Below, one piece after another: positions 34,661 through 42,687 of a stretch of DNA of 46,616 nt. The first letter of the stretch is position 1. Each line of letters begins with the position of its first letter. Under the pieces are notes generated by a model. That model was not told the DNA's origin. It saw only the letters and a list, made by a program, of their open reading frames with translations, and searched no databases. The position numbers and the translations under genes are program-made. Source of the stretch: JAKAWQ01 sp035503055 (GTDB taxonomy: Bacteria; Pseudomonadota; Alphaproteobacteria; Acetobacterales; Acetobacteraceae); assembly GCA_035503055.1 (NCBI GenBank), contig DATJTV010000341.1:1-46616 (forward strand), written 5' to 3'.

Positions 34661-34841
34661 GGTCATCATCCACTACGGAAGCCATGCACTTCGCGCCGGT
34701 CCGCTCCGCGCGTCGGGTTGCGGCGCCAAGCTCCCATCCGGGCGCCCCGACCCGCCGCACCCTCTCGACCAGGGGTTGTGCGTCCCCATCTCTGCCTGAC
34801 CTCTCGACCGCTCTGGCGAGCCGAACCCCTGGGGATGACGC

Positions 34842-35561
34842 ATGGCTGAGATGATGATGGATGGGGCGCTGACGGATGGGGCGGCGTTCCGCCGTGGCGG
34901 GCGCCCCTCGCGCGGCGAATCGGAGAAGATCGAGGGCCGGGTCCTCGCCGTCGCCACCGCCCTCTTCTTCCGCCGCGGCTTTGCCGCCACCAGCATGGAG
35001 CAGGTCGCGATCGAGGCGCGGGTCTCGAAGCGCACCCTCTATGCCCGGTTCCGTGACAAGGCCGCCCTTTTTCGCGGCGTCGTCGATTGCCAGCTCGATT
35101 CCTGGCGCCCCGCCTTCGAGGGCGCGGCCACGCCGCCCGAATCCCTCGACGCATCATCGCTCGACGCATCATCGCTCGCCGCAACTCTCCGCGAGGCAGC
35201 CACGACCATCCTGCGGGTGGCGCTTGCGCCCGAGGCGCTCGCCCTGCACCGGATGGTGGTCGCGGAGGCGGAGCGCTTTCCCGAGCTGGCCTGCACCCTT
35301 TCGGCCGTCAGCGCCTCGGGGGTCGAATTTCTCTCCGGCCTGCTGCGCCGCTCCCCGGAGCTCGGCGCGCGTTCGCCCGAGGCCCTCGCCTTCGCCGCCG
35401 AGCAATTCGTGATGCTGGTGGTGAGCGCGCCGCGGCGGCGGGCGCTGGGCCTCGGCCGTCCCCTCGACGAGGCCGGCCTCGCCGCCTGGGCCGAGGGGTC
35501 GGTCGCGCTCTTCCTGGAGGGCGTGCGCCGCTGGGAGGGCGTGCGCCGCTGGGACCCGTAG
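34842..35561 (+). CDS. TetR-family regulator
   Basis: The 239-residue protein has the TetR helix-turn-helix (VATALFFRRGFAATSMEQVAIEARVSKRTLYARFRDKAALFRGVV) and a helical C-terminal domain. It is divergent from the MarR-EmrAB operon and is a second possible regulator of it. Two in-frame duplications stand out: a 15-bp unit giving LDASSLDASS (about residues 102-111) and an 18-bp unit giving EGVRRWEGVRRW at the very end. Confidence 0.9.
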   Translation: MAEMMMDGALTDGAAFRRGGRPSRGESEKIEGRVLAVATALFFRRGFAATSMEQVAIEARVSKRTLYARFRDKAALFRGVVDCQLDSWRPAFEGAATPPESLDASSLDASSLAATLREAATTILRVALAPEALALHRMVVAEAERFPELACTLSAVSASGVEFLSGLLRRSPELGARSPEALAFAAEQFVMLVVSAPRRRALGLGRPLDEAGLAAWAEGSVALFLEGVRRWEGVRRWDP

Positions 35562-35576
35562 CGCCGCCCGCTTCGA

Positions 35577-36149
35577 TCAGGCGCCTTGGCTCGTCGTCCC
35601 GGTGAGGGAGCTCTGCAGCGCCGATTCGATGCCTTGCAGCTGGGTATCGATGTTCCGGAGCAGCGAGATCGCTTGGCCGCGGTCCCCGCCGTGATGGCCG
35701 CCCATGCTCGCGCTCGCGGTCGCGGTACCGGACGTGCCGTCCGTGCTGTCCGCGGTCGAGGCGCTGCTGCTGCCGGTCCCCGTGCTGCTCGTACCCGTGC
35801 TGCTCGTACCCGTGCTGCTCGTGCCCGTGCTGCTCGTTTCCGTGCCGCTCGCTCCGGTGCCGGACTGCATCTGCATCTGCAGGAGCCAGTTCTGGAAATC
35901 GGCGAGCAGCGAAGCGAGCCCCGCCGTGCTGGTGCCGGCCGAGGTCGTGCTGCCGGCGGTCGAAGTGCCCGCGGTCGAAGTGCCCGCGGTCGAAGTGCCC
36001 GCGGTTGAAGTGCCGGCCGTCGTCGCCGATCCGCAGGTGAAATCCGGCAGCGCATCGGTGCTGAAGCTGCCCGAATTGCCGCTCGAGGAGGACGTGGAGG
36101 AAAGGAAGGCATTCGTCCAGGAATTGCTGGTCACGGCGCCAATCGACAT
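35577..36149 (-). CDS. Ser/Thr/Gly/Ala repeat protein of unknown function
   Basis: The 190-residue protein has two low-complexity repeat runs, one of AGTST units (about residues 43-66) and one of STGTS units (about residues 100-124), on either side of a short helix (LASLLADFQNWLLQMQMQ). The end has a second helix (GQAISLLRNIDTQLQGIESALQSSL). There is no signal peptide. Both runs come from 15-bp tandem repeats. The two helices could mediate self-association. I do not recognise the family. The ATG at 36149 follows AAGGA. Confidence 0.65.
   Translation of the reverse strand: MSIGAVTSNSWTNAFLSSTSSSSGNSGSFSTDALPDFTCGSATTAGTSTAGTSTAGTSTAGTSTAGSTTSAGTSTAGLASLLADFQNWLLQMQMQSGTGASGTETSSTGTSSTGTSSTGTSSTGTGSSSASTADSTDGTSGTATASASMGGHHGGDRGQAISLLRNIDTQLQGIESALQSSLTGTTSQGA
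35779..35853. repeat. 15-bp tandem repeat, 5 units (STGTS-coding)
   Basis: Five units of CCCGTGCTGCTCGTA type, the last degenerate, lie in frame in the Ser/Thr/Gly-repeat gene. Confidence 0.85.
35958..36017. repeat. 15-bp tandem repeat, 4 units (AGTST-coding)
   Basis: Four units of GTCGAAGTGCCCGCG, the last with two changes, form a second, unrelated repeat run in the same gene. Confidence 0.8.
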
Positions 36150-36326
36150 GGGACGGGTCCTTGCGTGGTGGGCGTTGCCCGACCCCGATGCATGGTCCGT
36201 GCCATCCCGGGCCATCCCGGAACGCGGCGCCGGCGCGCCCCTCGGCCTTTCCGCCCGGCAGGATTTGCCGGCCCGATCCGCCGCAAGCGGCAGGTTTCGC
36301 CGGTCCGCGTTGATCTATTTCGCTGG

Positions 36327-37190
36327 CTATCCCGGCGGAAAGATCTCCCGCGGCGAGGGCTCGGCGCGGCTGTAGCCGATCGTGCAATAGCGGCCGCCCT
36401 GATAGCGCTCCTCGACCGGATTGCCGCTCACGTTCGCCGCCTGCTCGGGGATGAAGGGATCGGCCGAATCCGCCGGCGCCCAGCCAATGACGTCGCGCCC
36501 GTCGCGGCCCCAGAAGCCGCGCGAATTGTTCGATGCCCCCCAGATCACCAGCGTGCCGACCCGCGGGGCCAGCGTGGCGCGGATCACCAGCCGCAGGAGA
36601 TCGGCATACGAGAGATAGATCGCGAGCGTGCGCGCATCGTCCACCTTCGGCCGCGAGCCGCCGATGCGGAGATTGACGTTCTCCACCCCATGCTTGTCCC
36701 AATACATCCGCCCCATCAGCTCGCCATAGGCCTTGGAGACCCCGTAATACCCGTCGGGACGAAACTGGCAGTCCTGATCGAGGCGGACGTCCCGCTCATA
36801 GAACCCGATCGTGTGGTTGGACGAGGCGAACACCACGCGGGCCCGCTCGCGGCGGGCCGCCTCGTAGACATGGTAGAGCCCCAGGAAATTGGGCTGAAAC
36901 ACCTCGGAGAAGGGCCGCTCCACGGAAACCCCGCCGAAATGCAGGATCGTCCCGCAGCCTTCGGCGAGCTGCAGGATCGCGACCCCGTCGGCGAGGTCGG
37001 CCCTGGTGAAGCTCGCCCCCGTGGGCAACGGATCGGGAAAGGGGACGATGTCGGTCAGCCGTAGCGTCCAGCCGGCCGCCGCCAGCCCCTTCGCCAACAC
37101 GCGCCCGAGCGCGCCTGAGGCGCCGGTGAGCAGGACGGGTCGCCCCGGTTGATCCGCGCCCGGTCGATCCGCGCCCGATTGAACCGCCAT
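36327..37190 (-). CDS. NAD-dependent epimerase/dehydratase family, uronate dehydrogenase-like
   Basis: The 287-residue protein is an extended SDR with TGASGALG near the N terminus, LHFGGVSVERPF, VVFASSNHTIGFY and the catalytic YGVSKAYGE (Tyr-x3-Lys). These pieces, especially FASSNHTIG and FGGVSVE, match uronate dehydrogenases, which oxidise glucuronate or galacturonate to the aldarolactone. The call rests on remembered motifs. The ATG at 37190 was chosen; GAGG is directly before it. The gene is divergent from aat and stands alone. Confidence 0.75.
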   Translation of the reverse strand: MAVQSGADRPGADQPGRPVLLTGASGALGRVLAKGLAAAGWTLRLTDIVPFPDPLPTGASFTRADLADGVAILQLAEGCGTILHFGGVSVERPFSEVFQPNFLGLYHVYEAARRERARVVFASSNHTIGFYERDVRLDQDCQFRPDGYYGVSKAYGELMGRMYWDKHGVENVNLRIGGSRPKVDDARTLAIYLSYADLLRLVIRATLAPRVGTLVIWGASNNSRGFWGRDGRDVIGWAPADSADPFIPEQAANVSGNPVEERYQGGRYCTIGYSRAEPSPREIFPPG

Positions 37191-37290
37191 CCTCGTTTCT
37201 CCACATCTCGGCCGATTGGTGTCCCGAGTGGGAGACAAGCCCGGGCCCCGCCGCCCGGTCAACCGGCCCTCTCCTCGCCCTGATCCCGCT

Positions 37291-37332
37291 TATCGGACTC
37301 TCGTCATCGGACTCTCGTCACCGGACTCTGGC
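37291..37332. repeat. 14-bp tandem repeat, 3 units, upstream of aat
   Basis: Three units of TCATCGGACTCTCG type, with one or two changes, lie 25 bases before the aat start. They may overlap its promoter. Confidence 0.8.
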
Positions 37333-37356
37333 GCGAGGCCGGCCCGTTCGAGCAGA

Positions 37357-38067
37357 ATGGCCCCGATGTCGCGGCGCAGCTTGCAGATCTCGCCCGAGCT
37401 GATGCTCCGGGCCTATCGCGCCGGCCTCTTCCCGATGGCCGAGACGCGGCGCGGCGACCGGCTCTATTGGCTGGACCCCGAGCTGCGCGGGGTGCTGCCG
37501 CTCGGGCGCTTCCATCTGCCCCGCCGCCTCGCCCGCACCGTGCTCCGCGGGCCCTTCACCGTCACCGCGGACAAGGACTTCCCGGGCGTCATCGCCGCCT
37601 GCGCCCGCGCCCGCCCCGGCCGGGAGGACACCTGGATCAACACCGAGATCGAGGCCCTCTTCAACGAGCTCGCCCGCCGCGGCCATGCCCGCTCGGTCGA
37701 GGCCTGGCAGGAGGGGCGCCTGGTGGGCGGGCTCTACGGTGTGGCGCTGGGCGCCGCCTTCTTCGGCGAAAGCATGTTCAGCTTCGTGCGCGACGCCTCC
37801 AAGGTGGCGCTCGTGCACCTGGTCGCGCGGCTCAGGATCGGCGGCTTCCGCCTCCTCGACACCCAGTTCGTCACCAGCCATCTCGCCCAGTTCGGCGCCG
37901 TTGAGATCCCGCGCGAGGCCTATCGCGCCGAGCTGATGGCGGCGGTGGACATCGCGGCGAGCTGGCCCGCCGCGCCGGACGAGGCCCGCCTGGCGGCCGA
38001 GATCGATGCCCTCGCCGGGGCGCCGCAATTCTCCCTTGAGCCCGTCCGCGAGCCTCCTGGCGCCTGA
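37357..38067 (+). CDS. aat: Leucyl/phenylalanyl-tRNA-protein transferase
   Basis: The 236-residue enzyme has the Aat signatures ELMLRAYRAGLFPMAE, WLDPELRGVLPL, WINTEIEALFNELARRGHARSVEAW, LVGGLYGVALGAAFFGESMFS and LLDTQFVTSHLAQFGAVEI. It adds Leu or Phe from tRNA to proteins with N-terminal Lys or Arg and marks them for ClpSAP degradation. ATG at 37357 or 37366 may be the start. Neither has a strong ribosome site. Confidence 0.95.
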   Translation: MAPMSRRSLQISPELMLRAYRAGLFPMAETRRGDRLYWLDPELRGVLPLGRFHLPRRLARTVLRGPFTVTADKDFPGVIAACARARPGREDTWINTEIEALFNELARRGHARSVEAWQEGRLVGGLYGVALGAAFFGESMFSFVRDASKVALVHLVARLRIGGFRLLDTQFVTSHLAQFGAVEIPREAYRAELMAAVDIAASWPAAPDEARLAAEIDALAGAPQFSLEPVREPPGA

Positions 38068-38145
38068 ACCCGGTGGTTGCATCACCGCCTTGACCCGCGC
38101 TACGGCCCGGCCCAGCTTCGCCTCATCTCTTTGGGAGGATGTCTG

Positions 38146-38757
38146 ATGCCGCCTCGCCTCGCTTACGGTCTCGGCGCGGTCCTGCTCGTGTTCGGGGCGG
38201 CGTCCGCTCGGGCCGACGACCAGCCCCCGCTCGTTCCCACCCGGGACGTCGCCGTCACCTACCACGTGCAGGACCCGCAGGGCGCTTCGCGCATCGTCCA
38301 TATGTATTTCGATGCGGCGGACCAGCGCGTCCATATCGACATGTCCAGCCAGCCCGGCTTCCTGGTGATCGACCACAAGTCGGGCGAGGTGACGATGGTG
38401 AACAGCGCGACGCACAGCTACATCCAGGTGCCGGCGCCGCCGGCGATGGGCAACCTGATGTTCCGCACCCCCGACCTGCACCTGGTCCGCCAGGGCACGC
38501 AGACGGTGGCGGGCTTCCCCTGCACCGTCTGGGAGATGTCCCAAAGCGGCCACTCCGGCGGGGACGCCTGCATCACCACCGACGGCGTGGTGCTGAGCGG
38601 CCGGCCCGCCAACGCCCCGAGCCCCGACACCGGGATCCAGGCGACGGCGGTCTCCTATGGCCCACAGCCGGCCGATCTCTTCGCCGCACCCGCCGGATAC
38701 CAGCGCATCCAGCCGACCATGCCGCCTGGGGGCGCGCCCGGTCCCGCGCAGCCGTGA
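38146..38757 (+). CDS. Exported protein of unknown function (DUF4412-like)
   Basis: The 203-residue protein has a signal peptide ending ARA and a beta-rich mature domain (VTYHVQDPQGASRIVHMYFD, VHIDMSSQPGFLVIDHKSGEVTMVN) with two Cys (GFPCTVW, GDACITT) that could pair. The order resembles DUF4412 periplasmic proteins. The ATG at 38146 follows GGGAGG at eight bases. It sits between aat and the MsrQ-like gene and may be co-transcribed with both. Confidence 0.7.
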   Translation: MPPRLAYGLGAVLLVFGAASARADDQPPLVPTRDVAVTYHVQDPQGASRIVHMYFDAADQRVHIDMSSQPGFLVIDHKSGEVTMVNSATHSYIQVPAPPAMGNLMFRTPDLHLVRQGTQTVAGFPCTVWEMSQSGHSGGDACITTDGVVLSGRPANAPSPDTGIQATAVSYGPQPADLFAAPAGYQRIQPTMPPGGAPGPAQP

Positions 38758-38782
38758 GCGGGGCGGCCGCACTCGCGAGGTC

Positions 38783-39694
38783 ATGACCGCCACCCAAGGG
38801 CGCGCAGCGCGGCGCGCCTACGGGTATCCCCCCTGGCGCGACCGCAGCGGCCGCTTCTCGGCCCTCAAGGCCCTGGTTTTCGCGCTTCTGCCGCTGCCGG
38901 CGCTGATCCAGGCGATCGCCTGGGCGACCCAGGGCCTCACCGGCCATCCCTCCCAGACTGTCCTGCTGCTCACCGGATTCTGGTCGGACCGGCTCCTGGT
39001 GGCCACGCTCGCGGTGACCCCGCTCGCCGCGCTCTTCGCGCTGCCGCGGCTGACCCTGGTGCGGCGGATGCTCGGCGTCGCGGCGGCCGCCTACGCCGCG
39101 GCGCATCTCGGCGTCTATGCGTTCCAGCAGGGCTTCGCCTGGGGCTTCATCGTCGTCCAGATGGCGAGCCACCCGGTGCTCACCATCGGCCTCGCCTCCC
39201 TGCTCGGCCTCGCCGCCCTCGCCTTCACCTCGACCGACGCCTGGGTGCGCCGCCTCGGCCGCGCCTGGAAGCGGCTGCATCTGCTCGCCCATCCGGCGAC
39301 GATCCTCGCCCTCCTGCACAGCTTCATGGAGGCGCCCTCGGATGTGACGCTCTCGGCGACCTATGCCGGCTTCTATCTCTGGTTGCTCGCCTGGCGCCTC
39401 CTGCCGAAGGGTGCCCGGCGCCATCCGGCAGCGCTCCTCGCCCTCGCGCTCGCTGCGGCGGCCGGCACCGCCGGGCTCGAGGCCGGCTGGTATGCGCTCG
39501 CCACCGGCCTGCCCTGGCCGCGAATCCTCGCCGCCAATCTTTCTCTCGCGGCCGGCATCCGGCCGGCGCAATGGGTGGCGCTCGGCGGCCTGGCCATCGC
39601 CGCGGCCATGGCGGTCCGCTGGGCCGGGCCCCGGATGATGACCCGGCTCTTCGCTTCGGCTATCAGCCTTCCAGCAAGAGAGACTGAGCGATGA
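38783..39694 (+). CDS. MsrQ/YedZ-like heme-binding membrane protein
   Basis: The 303-residue protein has about eight membrane segments in its full length. The first two-thirds match the ferric reductase-like domain of MsrQ: AHLGVYAFQQG, WVRRLGRAWKRLHLLAHPATILALLHSF with heme-ligand His. MsrQ gives electrons to MsrP for repair of oxidised periplasmic proteins, but no msrP is in this window. The last 90 residues add further membrane segments and are less typical. Its stop overlaps the trpB start in ATGA, so it is translated with the trp genes. Confidence 0.75.
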   Translation: MTATQGRAARRAYGYPPWRDRSGRFSALKALVFALLPLPALIQAIAWATQGLTGHPSQTVLLLTGFWSDRLLVATLAVTPLAALFALPRLTLVRRMLGVAAAAYAAAHLGVYAFQQGFAWGFIVVQMASHPVLTIGLASLLGLAALAFTSTDAWVRRLGRAWKRLHLLAHPATILALLHSFMEAPSDVTLSATYAGFYLWLLAWRLLPKGARRHPAALLALALAAAAGTAGLEAGWYALATGLPWPRILAANLSLAAGIRPAQWVALGGLAIAAAMAVRWAGPRMMTRLFASAISLPARETER

Positions 39695-40950
39695 ACGAGA
39701 TCCCGAACGACATCGCGAATGAGATGCCCTTGGCCGGCCCCGCCGGCCCCAACAGCCTGCGCAACGGCCCGGACGCGCGCGGCCGCTTCGGCGCCTATGG
39801 CGGCCGCTTCGTCGCCGAGACGCTGATGCCGCTCGTCCTCGAGCTCGAGCACGCCTACGAGGCGGCGAAGCGCGACCCCGAATTCCGCACCGCGCTCGAT
39901 TACCATCTCGAGCATTATGTCGGCCGGCCGAGCCCGCTCTGGCACGCGGCGCGCCTCACGCGCGCGCTCGGCGGGGCGCGGATCTACTTCAAGCGCGACG
40001 AGCTCAACCATACCGGCGCGCACAAGATCAACAACTGCATCGGCCAGATCCTGCTCGCCCGCCGCATGGGCAAGACGCGGATCATCGCCGAGACCGGCGC
40101 CGGCCAGCATGGCGTCGCCACGGCAACCGTCTGCGCGCTCTTCGGCCTGCCCTGCACCGTTTATATGGGCACCACCGATGTCGAGCGGCAGAAGCCCAAC
40201 GTCTTCCGCATGAAGCTGCTCGGCGCCGAGGTCCGCCCGGTTGCCGCCGGCGCCGGCACGCTCAAGGACGCGATGAACGAGGCGCTGCGCGACTGGGTCG
40301 CCAATGTCCGCGACACCTATTACCTGATCGGAACGGTCGCCGGGCCGCACCCCTATCCGATGATGGTCCGCGACTTCCAGAGCGTGATCGGCGAGGAGGC
40401 GAAAGCCCAGCTCCGCGCGGCCGAGGGGCGGCTGCCGGACGTCGCCGTCGCCTGCATCGGCGGTGGCTCGAACGCGATGGGGCTCTTCCATCCCTTCCTG
40501 GACGATCCCTCGGTCCGGCTGATCGGCGTCGAAGCCGCAGGCAAGGGCCTCGATTCCGGCGAGCACGCCGCCAGCCTGCTGCGCGGCCGCCCGGGCGTGC
40601 TGCACGGCAACCGCACCTACCTGCTGCAGGACGATGACGGCCAGATCATCGAGGCGCACTCCATCTCCGCCGGGCTCGACTATCCCGGCATCGGCCCGGA
40701 GCATTCCTGGCTGCACGACATCGACCGCGTCGAGTACGTCGCCGCGACCGACGACGAGGCGCTCGCCGCCTTCCAGCTCTGCGCCCGTCAGGAGGGGATC
40801 ATCCCCGCGCTTGAGCCCGCGCACGCGCTTGCGCATGTGGCGAAGATCGCGCCCGCGATGCGCGCCGACGAGATCGTCCTGATGAATCTCTGCGGCCGCG
40901 GGGACAAGGACATCTTCGCCGTCGCCGAGCGCCTCGGGGTGACGCTGTGA
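39691..40950 (+). CDS. trpB: Tryptophan synthase beta chain
   Basis: The 419-residue enzyme has the PLP lysine in HTGAHKINN (about residue 112), AETGAGQHG, the phosphate-binding GGGSNAMG and the C-terminal LCGRGDKD. It joins indole and serine to make tryptophan in complex with TrpA. The first 30 residues are a poorly conserved extension; the ATG at 39691 overlaps the upstream stop. Confidence 0.97.
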   Translation: MNEIPNDIANEMPLAGPAGPNSLRNGPDARGRFGAYGGRFVAETLMPLVLELEHAYEAAKRDPEFRTALDYHLEHYVGRPSPLWHAARLTRALGGARIYFKRDELNHTGAHKINNCIGQILLARRMGKTRIIAETGAGQHGVATATVCALFGLPCTVYMGTTDVERQKPNVFRMKLLGAEVRPVAAGAGTLKDAMNEALRDWVANVRDTYYLIGTVAGPHPYPMMVRDFQSVIGEEAKAQLRAAEGRLPDVAVACIGGGSNAMGLFHPFLDDPSVRLIGVEAAGKGLDSGEHAASLLRGRPGVLHGNRTYLLQDDDGQIIEAHSISAGLDYPGIGPEHSWLHDIDRVEYVAATDDEALAAFQLCARQEGIIPALEPAHALAHVAKIAPAMRADEIVLMNLCGRGDKDIFAVAERLGVTL

Positions 40951-41777
40951 GCCGCATCGCCGCCCGCTTCGCGAGCCTCCGCCGTGCCGGCCGCGGCGCG
41001 CTCATCCCCTTCCTCGAGGCGTACGACCCGGACGAAGCGACCAGCGCCGCCATGCTCGCCGGCCTGCCCGCCGCCGGCGCGGACCTGATCGAGATCGGCG
41101 TCCCCTTCACCGACCCGATGGCGGACGGGCCGATCATCCAGGCAGCCGGGCGGCGCGCGCTCGGCGCCGGTGCGACGCTCCGCGGCACGCTCGCGATGGT
41201 ACGCGACTTCCGCCACGGCGATCCGGATACGCCGATCATCCTGATGGGCTATCTCAACCCGATCCTCTCCTACGGCCCGGAGCCCTTCGCGCGGGACGCG
41301 GCCGAAGCCGGCGTGGACGGCCTGATCGTCGTCGATCTCCCGGCCGAGGAGGCGGACCTCCTCTTGCCGTTCGCGGCGGCGAACGGGCTCGACGTCATCC
41401 GCCTCGTCGCCCCGACCACGGACGATGCGCGCCTTCCGAAAGTCCTCGAAGGCAGCTCGGGTTTCGTCTATTACGTCAGCATCACCGGCATCACCGGCAC
41501 GCGGAGCGCCACCACCGCGGAGCTCGCGGCGAACATCCCGCGCATCCGCCGCGCGACCGACCTGCCGATCGCGGTCGGATTCGGCGTGAAAACACCCGTG
41601 CAGGCCGCCGAGGTCGTGCAGATCGCCGATGCCGCGGTGGTCGCCTCCTCGCTGATCGCCGCACTCGCCGCCTCGCTCGATGCCGCGGGCCATGCCGGAA
41701 ACGAAACCGTCGCGCGCGTCCTCGGCGATGTGCAGGCACTCGCCGCCGGCGTCCGCGGCGCCCGCCTTGCAGCATGA
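40947..41777 (+). CDS. trpA: Tryptophan synthase alpha chain
   Basis: The 276-residue barrel has catalytic Glu49 and Asp60 in LIEIGVPFTDPMADGP, at the positions known for Salmonella TrpA, and VYYVSITGITG. It splits indole-glycerol phosphate. The GTG start overlaps the trpB stop (GTGA). The usual PFVTAGDPD motif reads PFLEAYDPD here. The stop codon lies in the first unit of a 14-bp tandem repeat. Confidence 0.97.
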   Translation: MSRIAARFASLRRAGRGALIPFLEAYDPDEATSAAMLAGLPAAGADLIEIGVPFTDPMADGPIIQAAGRRALGAGATLRGTLAMVRDFRHGDPDTPIILMGYLNPILSYGPEPFARDAAEAGVDGLIVVDLPAEEADLLLPFAAANGLDVIRLVAPTTDDARLPKVLEGSSGFVYYVSITGITGTRSATTAELAANIPRIRRATDLPIAVGFGVKTPVQAAEVVQIADAAVVASSLIAALAASLDAAGHAGNETVARVLGDVQALAAGVRGARLAA

Positions 41778-41828
41778 TTGGTGCGCCATGATCGTTGCGC
41801 CATGATTGCCGCGCCATGATTGCCGCGC
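41773..41828. repeat. 14-bp tandem repeat, 4 units, between trpA and accD
   Basis: Four units of CATGATTGCCGCGC type run from the trpA stop codon to the accD start. Each unit contains an ATG followed directly by A, and 14 is not a multiple of three, so successive ATGs fall in different frames. The accD ATG looks like the beginning of a fifth unit. Confidence 0.85.
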
Positions 41829-41829
41829 C

Positions 41830-42687
41830 ATGAGCTGGCTCTCCGAATATGTGCGGCCGAAGATCCGCACGCTGCTCGGCCGGCGCGAGGTGCCGGAGAA
41901 TCTCTGGCACCAATGCCCCGCCTGCCAGCAGATGATCTTCCACCGCGACCTCGAGAAAGCGCTGAAAGTCTGCCCGCATTGCGGGCATCATTTGCGCGCC
42001 ACCGCCACCGAGCGCCTCGGCTGGACATTCGACGAGGGGCAGTACACCACCATCGAGCTGCCCAAGGTTCCCGCCGATCCGCTGCGCTTCCGCGACCAGA
42101 AGCGCTATACCGAGCGGCTTCGCGAAGCGCGCGAGAAAACCGCCCTCGATGATGCGCTGATGGTCGCGCACGGCACCATCGGCGGCCACAAATCGGTTGT
42201 CGCGGCCATGGAATTCTCCTTCATGGCCGGCTCGATGGGCGCCGCCGTCGGCGAGGGGATCCTCGCCGCGGCGCGCCTCGCGACCTTGCAGCAGGCCGCG
42301 CTCGTCGTCTTCACCGCCTCGGGCGGGGCGCGCATGCAGGAAGGCACGATCAGCCTGATGCAGATGCCGCGCACCGTGCTCGCGGTGCGCATGGTGAAGG
42401 ATGCGGGCCTCCCTTACATCGTCGTGCTGACCGACCCCACCACCGGCGGCGTCACCGCGAGCTTCGCCATGCTCGGGGACATCGCCATCGCCGAGCCCGG
42501 CGCGCTCATCGGCTTCGCCGGACAGCGGGTGATCGAGCAGACAGTGCGCGAGAAGCTGCCCGAGGGATTCCAGCGCGCCGAGTATCTGCACGCGCACGGC
42601 ATCGTCGATCAGGTGGTGCCGCGCGGGGAGCTCACCGCGACGATTGCGCGCATGCTCGGCCTGCTCACGGTCAAGGAAGCCGCTTGA
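41830..42687 (+). CDS. accD: Acetyl-CoA carboxylase carboxyltransferase beta subunit
   Basis: The 285-residue protein has the zinc ribbon (Cys29, 32, 48, 51) and the carboxyltransferase core (FTASGGARMQEG, PTTGGVTASFAMLGD, GFAGQRVIEQT). It works with AccA in malonyl-CoA formation. The ATG at 41830 lies at the end of the 14-bp tandem repeat and has no strong ribosome site. An ATG 24 bases upstream is in frame but falls within a repeat unit. Confidence 0.96.
   Translation: MSWLSEYVRPKIRTLLGRREVPENLWHQCPACQQMIFHRDLEKALKVCPHCGHHLRATATERLGWTFDEGQYTTIELPKVPADPLRFRDQKRYTERLREAREKTALDDALMVAHGTIGGHKSVVAAMEFSFMAGSMGAAVGEGILAAARLATLQQAALVVFTASGGARMQEGTISLMQMPRTVLAVRMVKDAGLPYIVVLTDPTTGGVTASFAMLGDIAIAEPGALIGFAGQRVIEQTVREKLPEGFQRAEYLHAHGIVDQVVPRGELTATIARMLGLLTVKEAA

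Noticed and set aside
2154..41832. CRISPR array suspected from repeated units
   Set aside because: All arrays are direct tandem repeats of 10-18 bp without spacers, and no cas gene is present.
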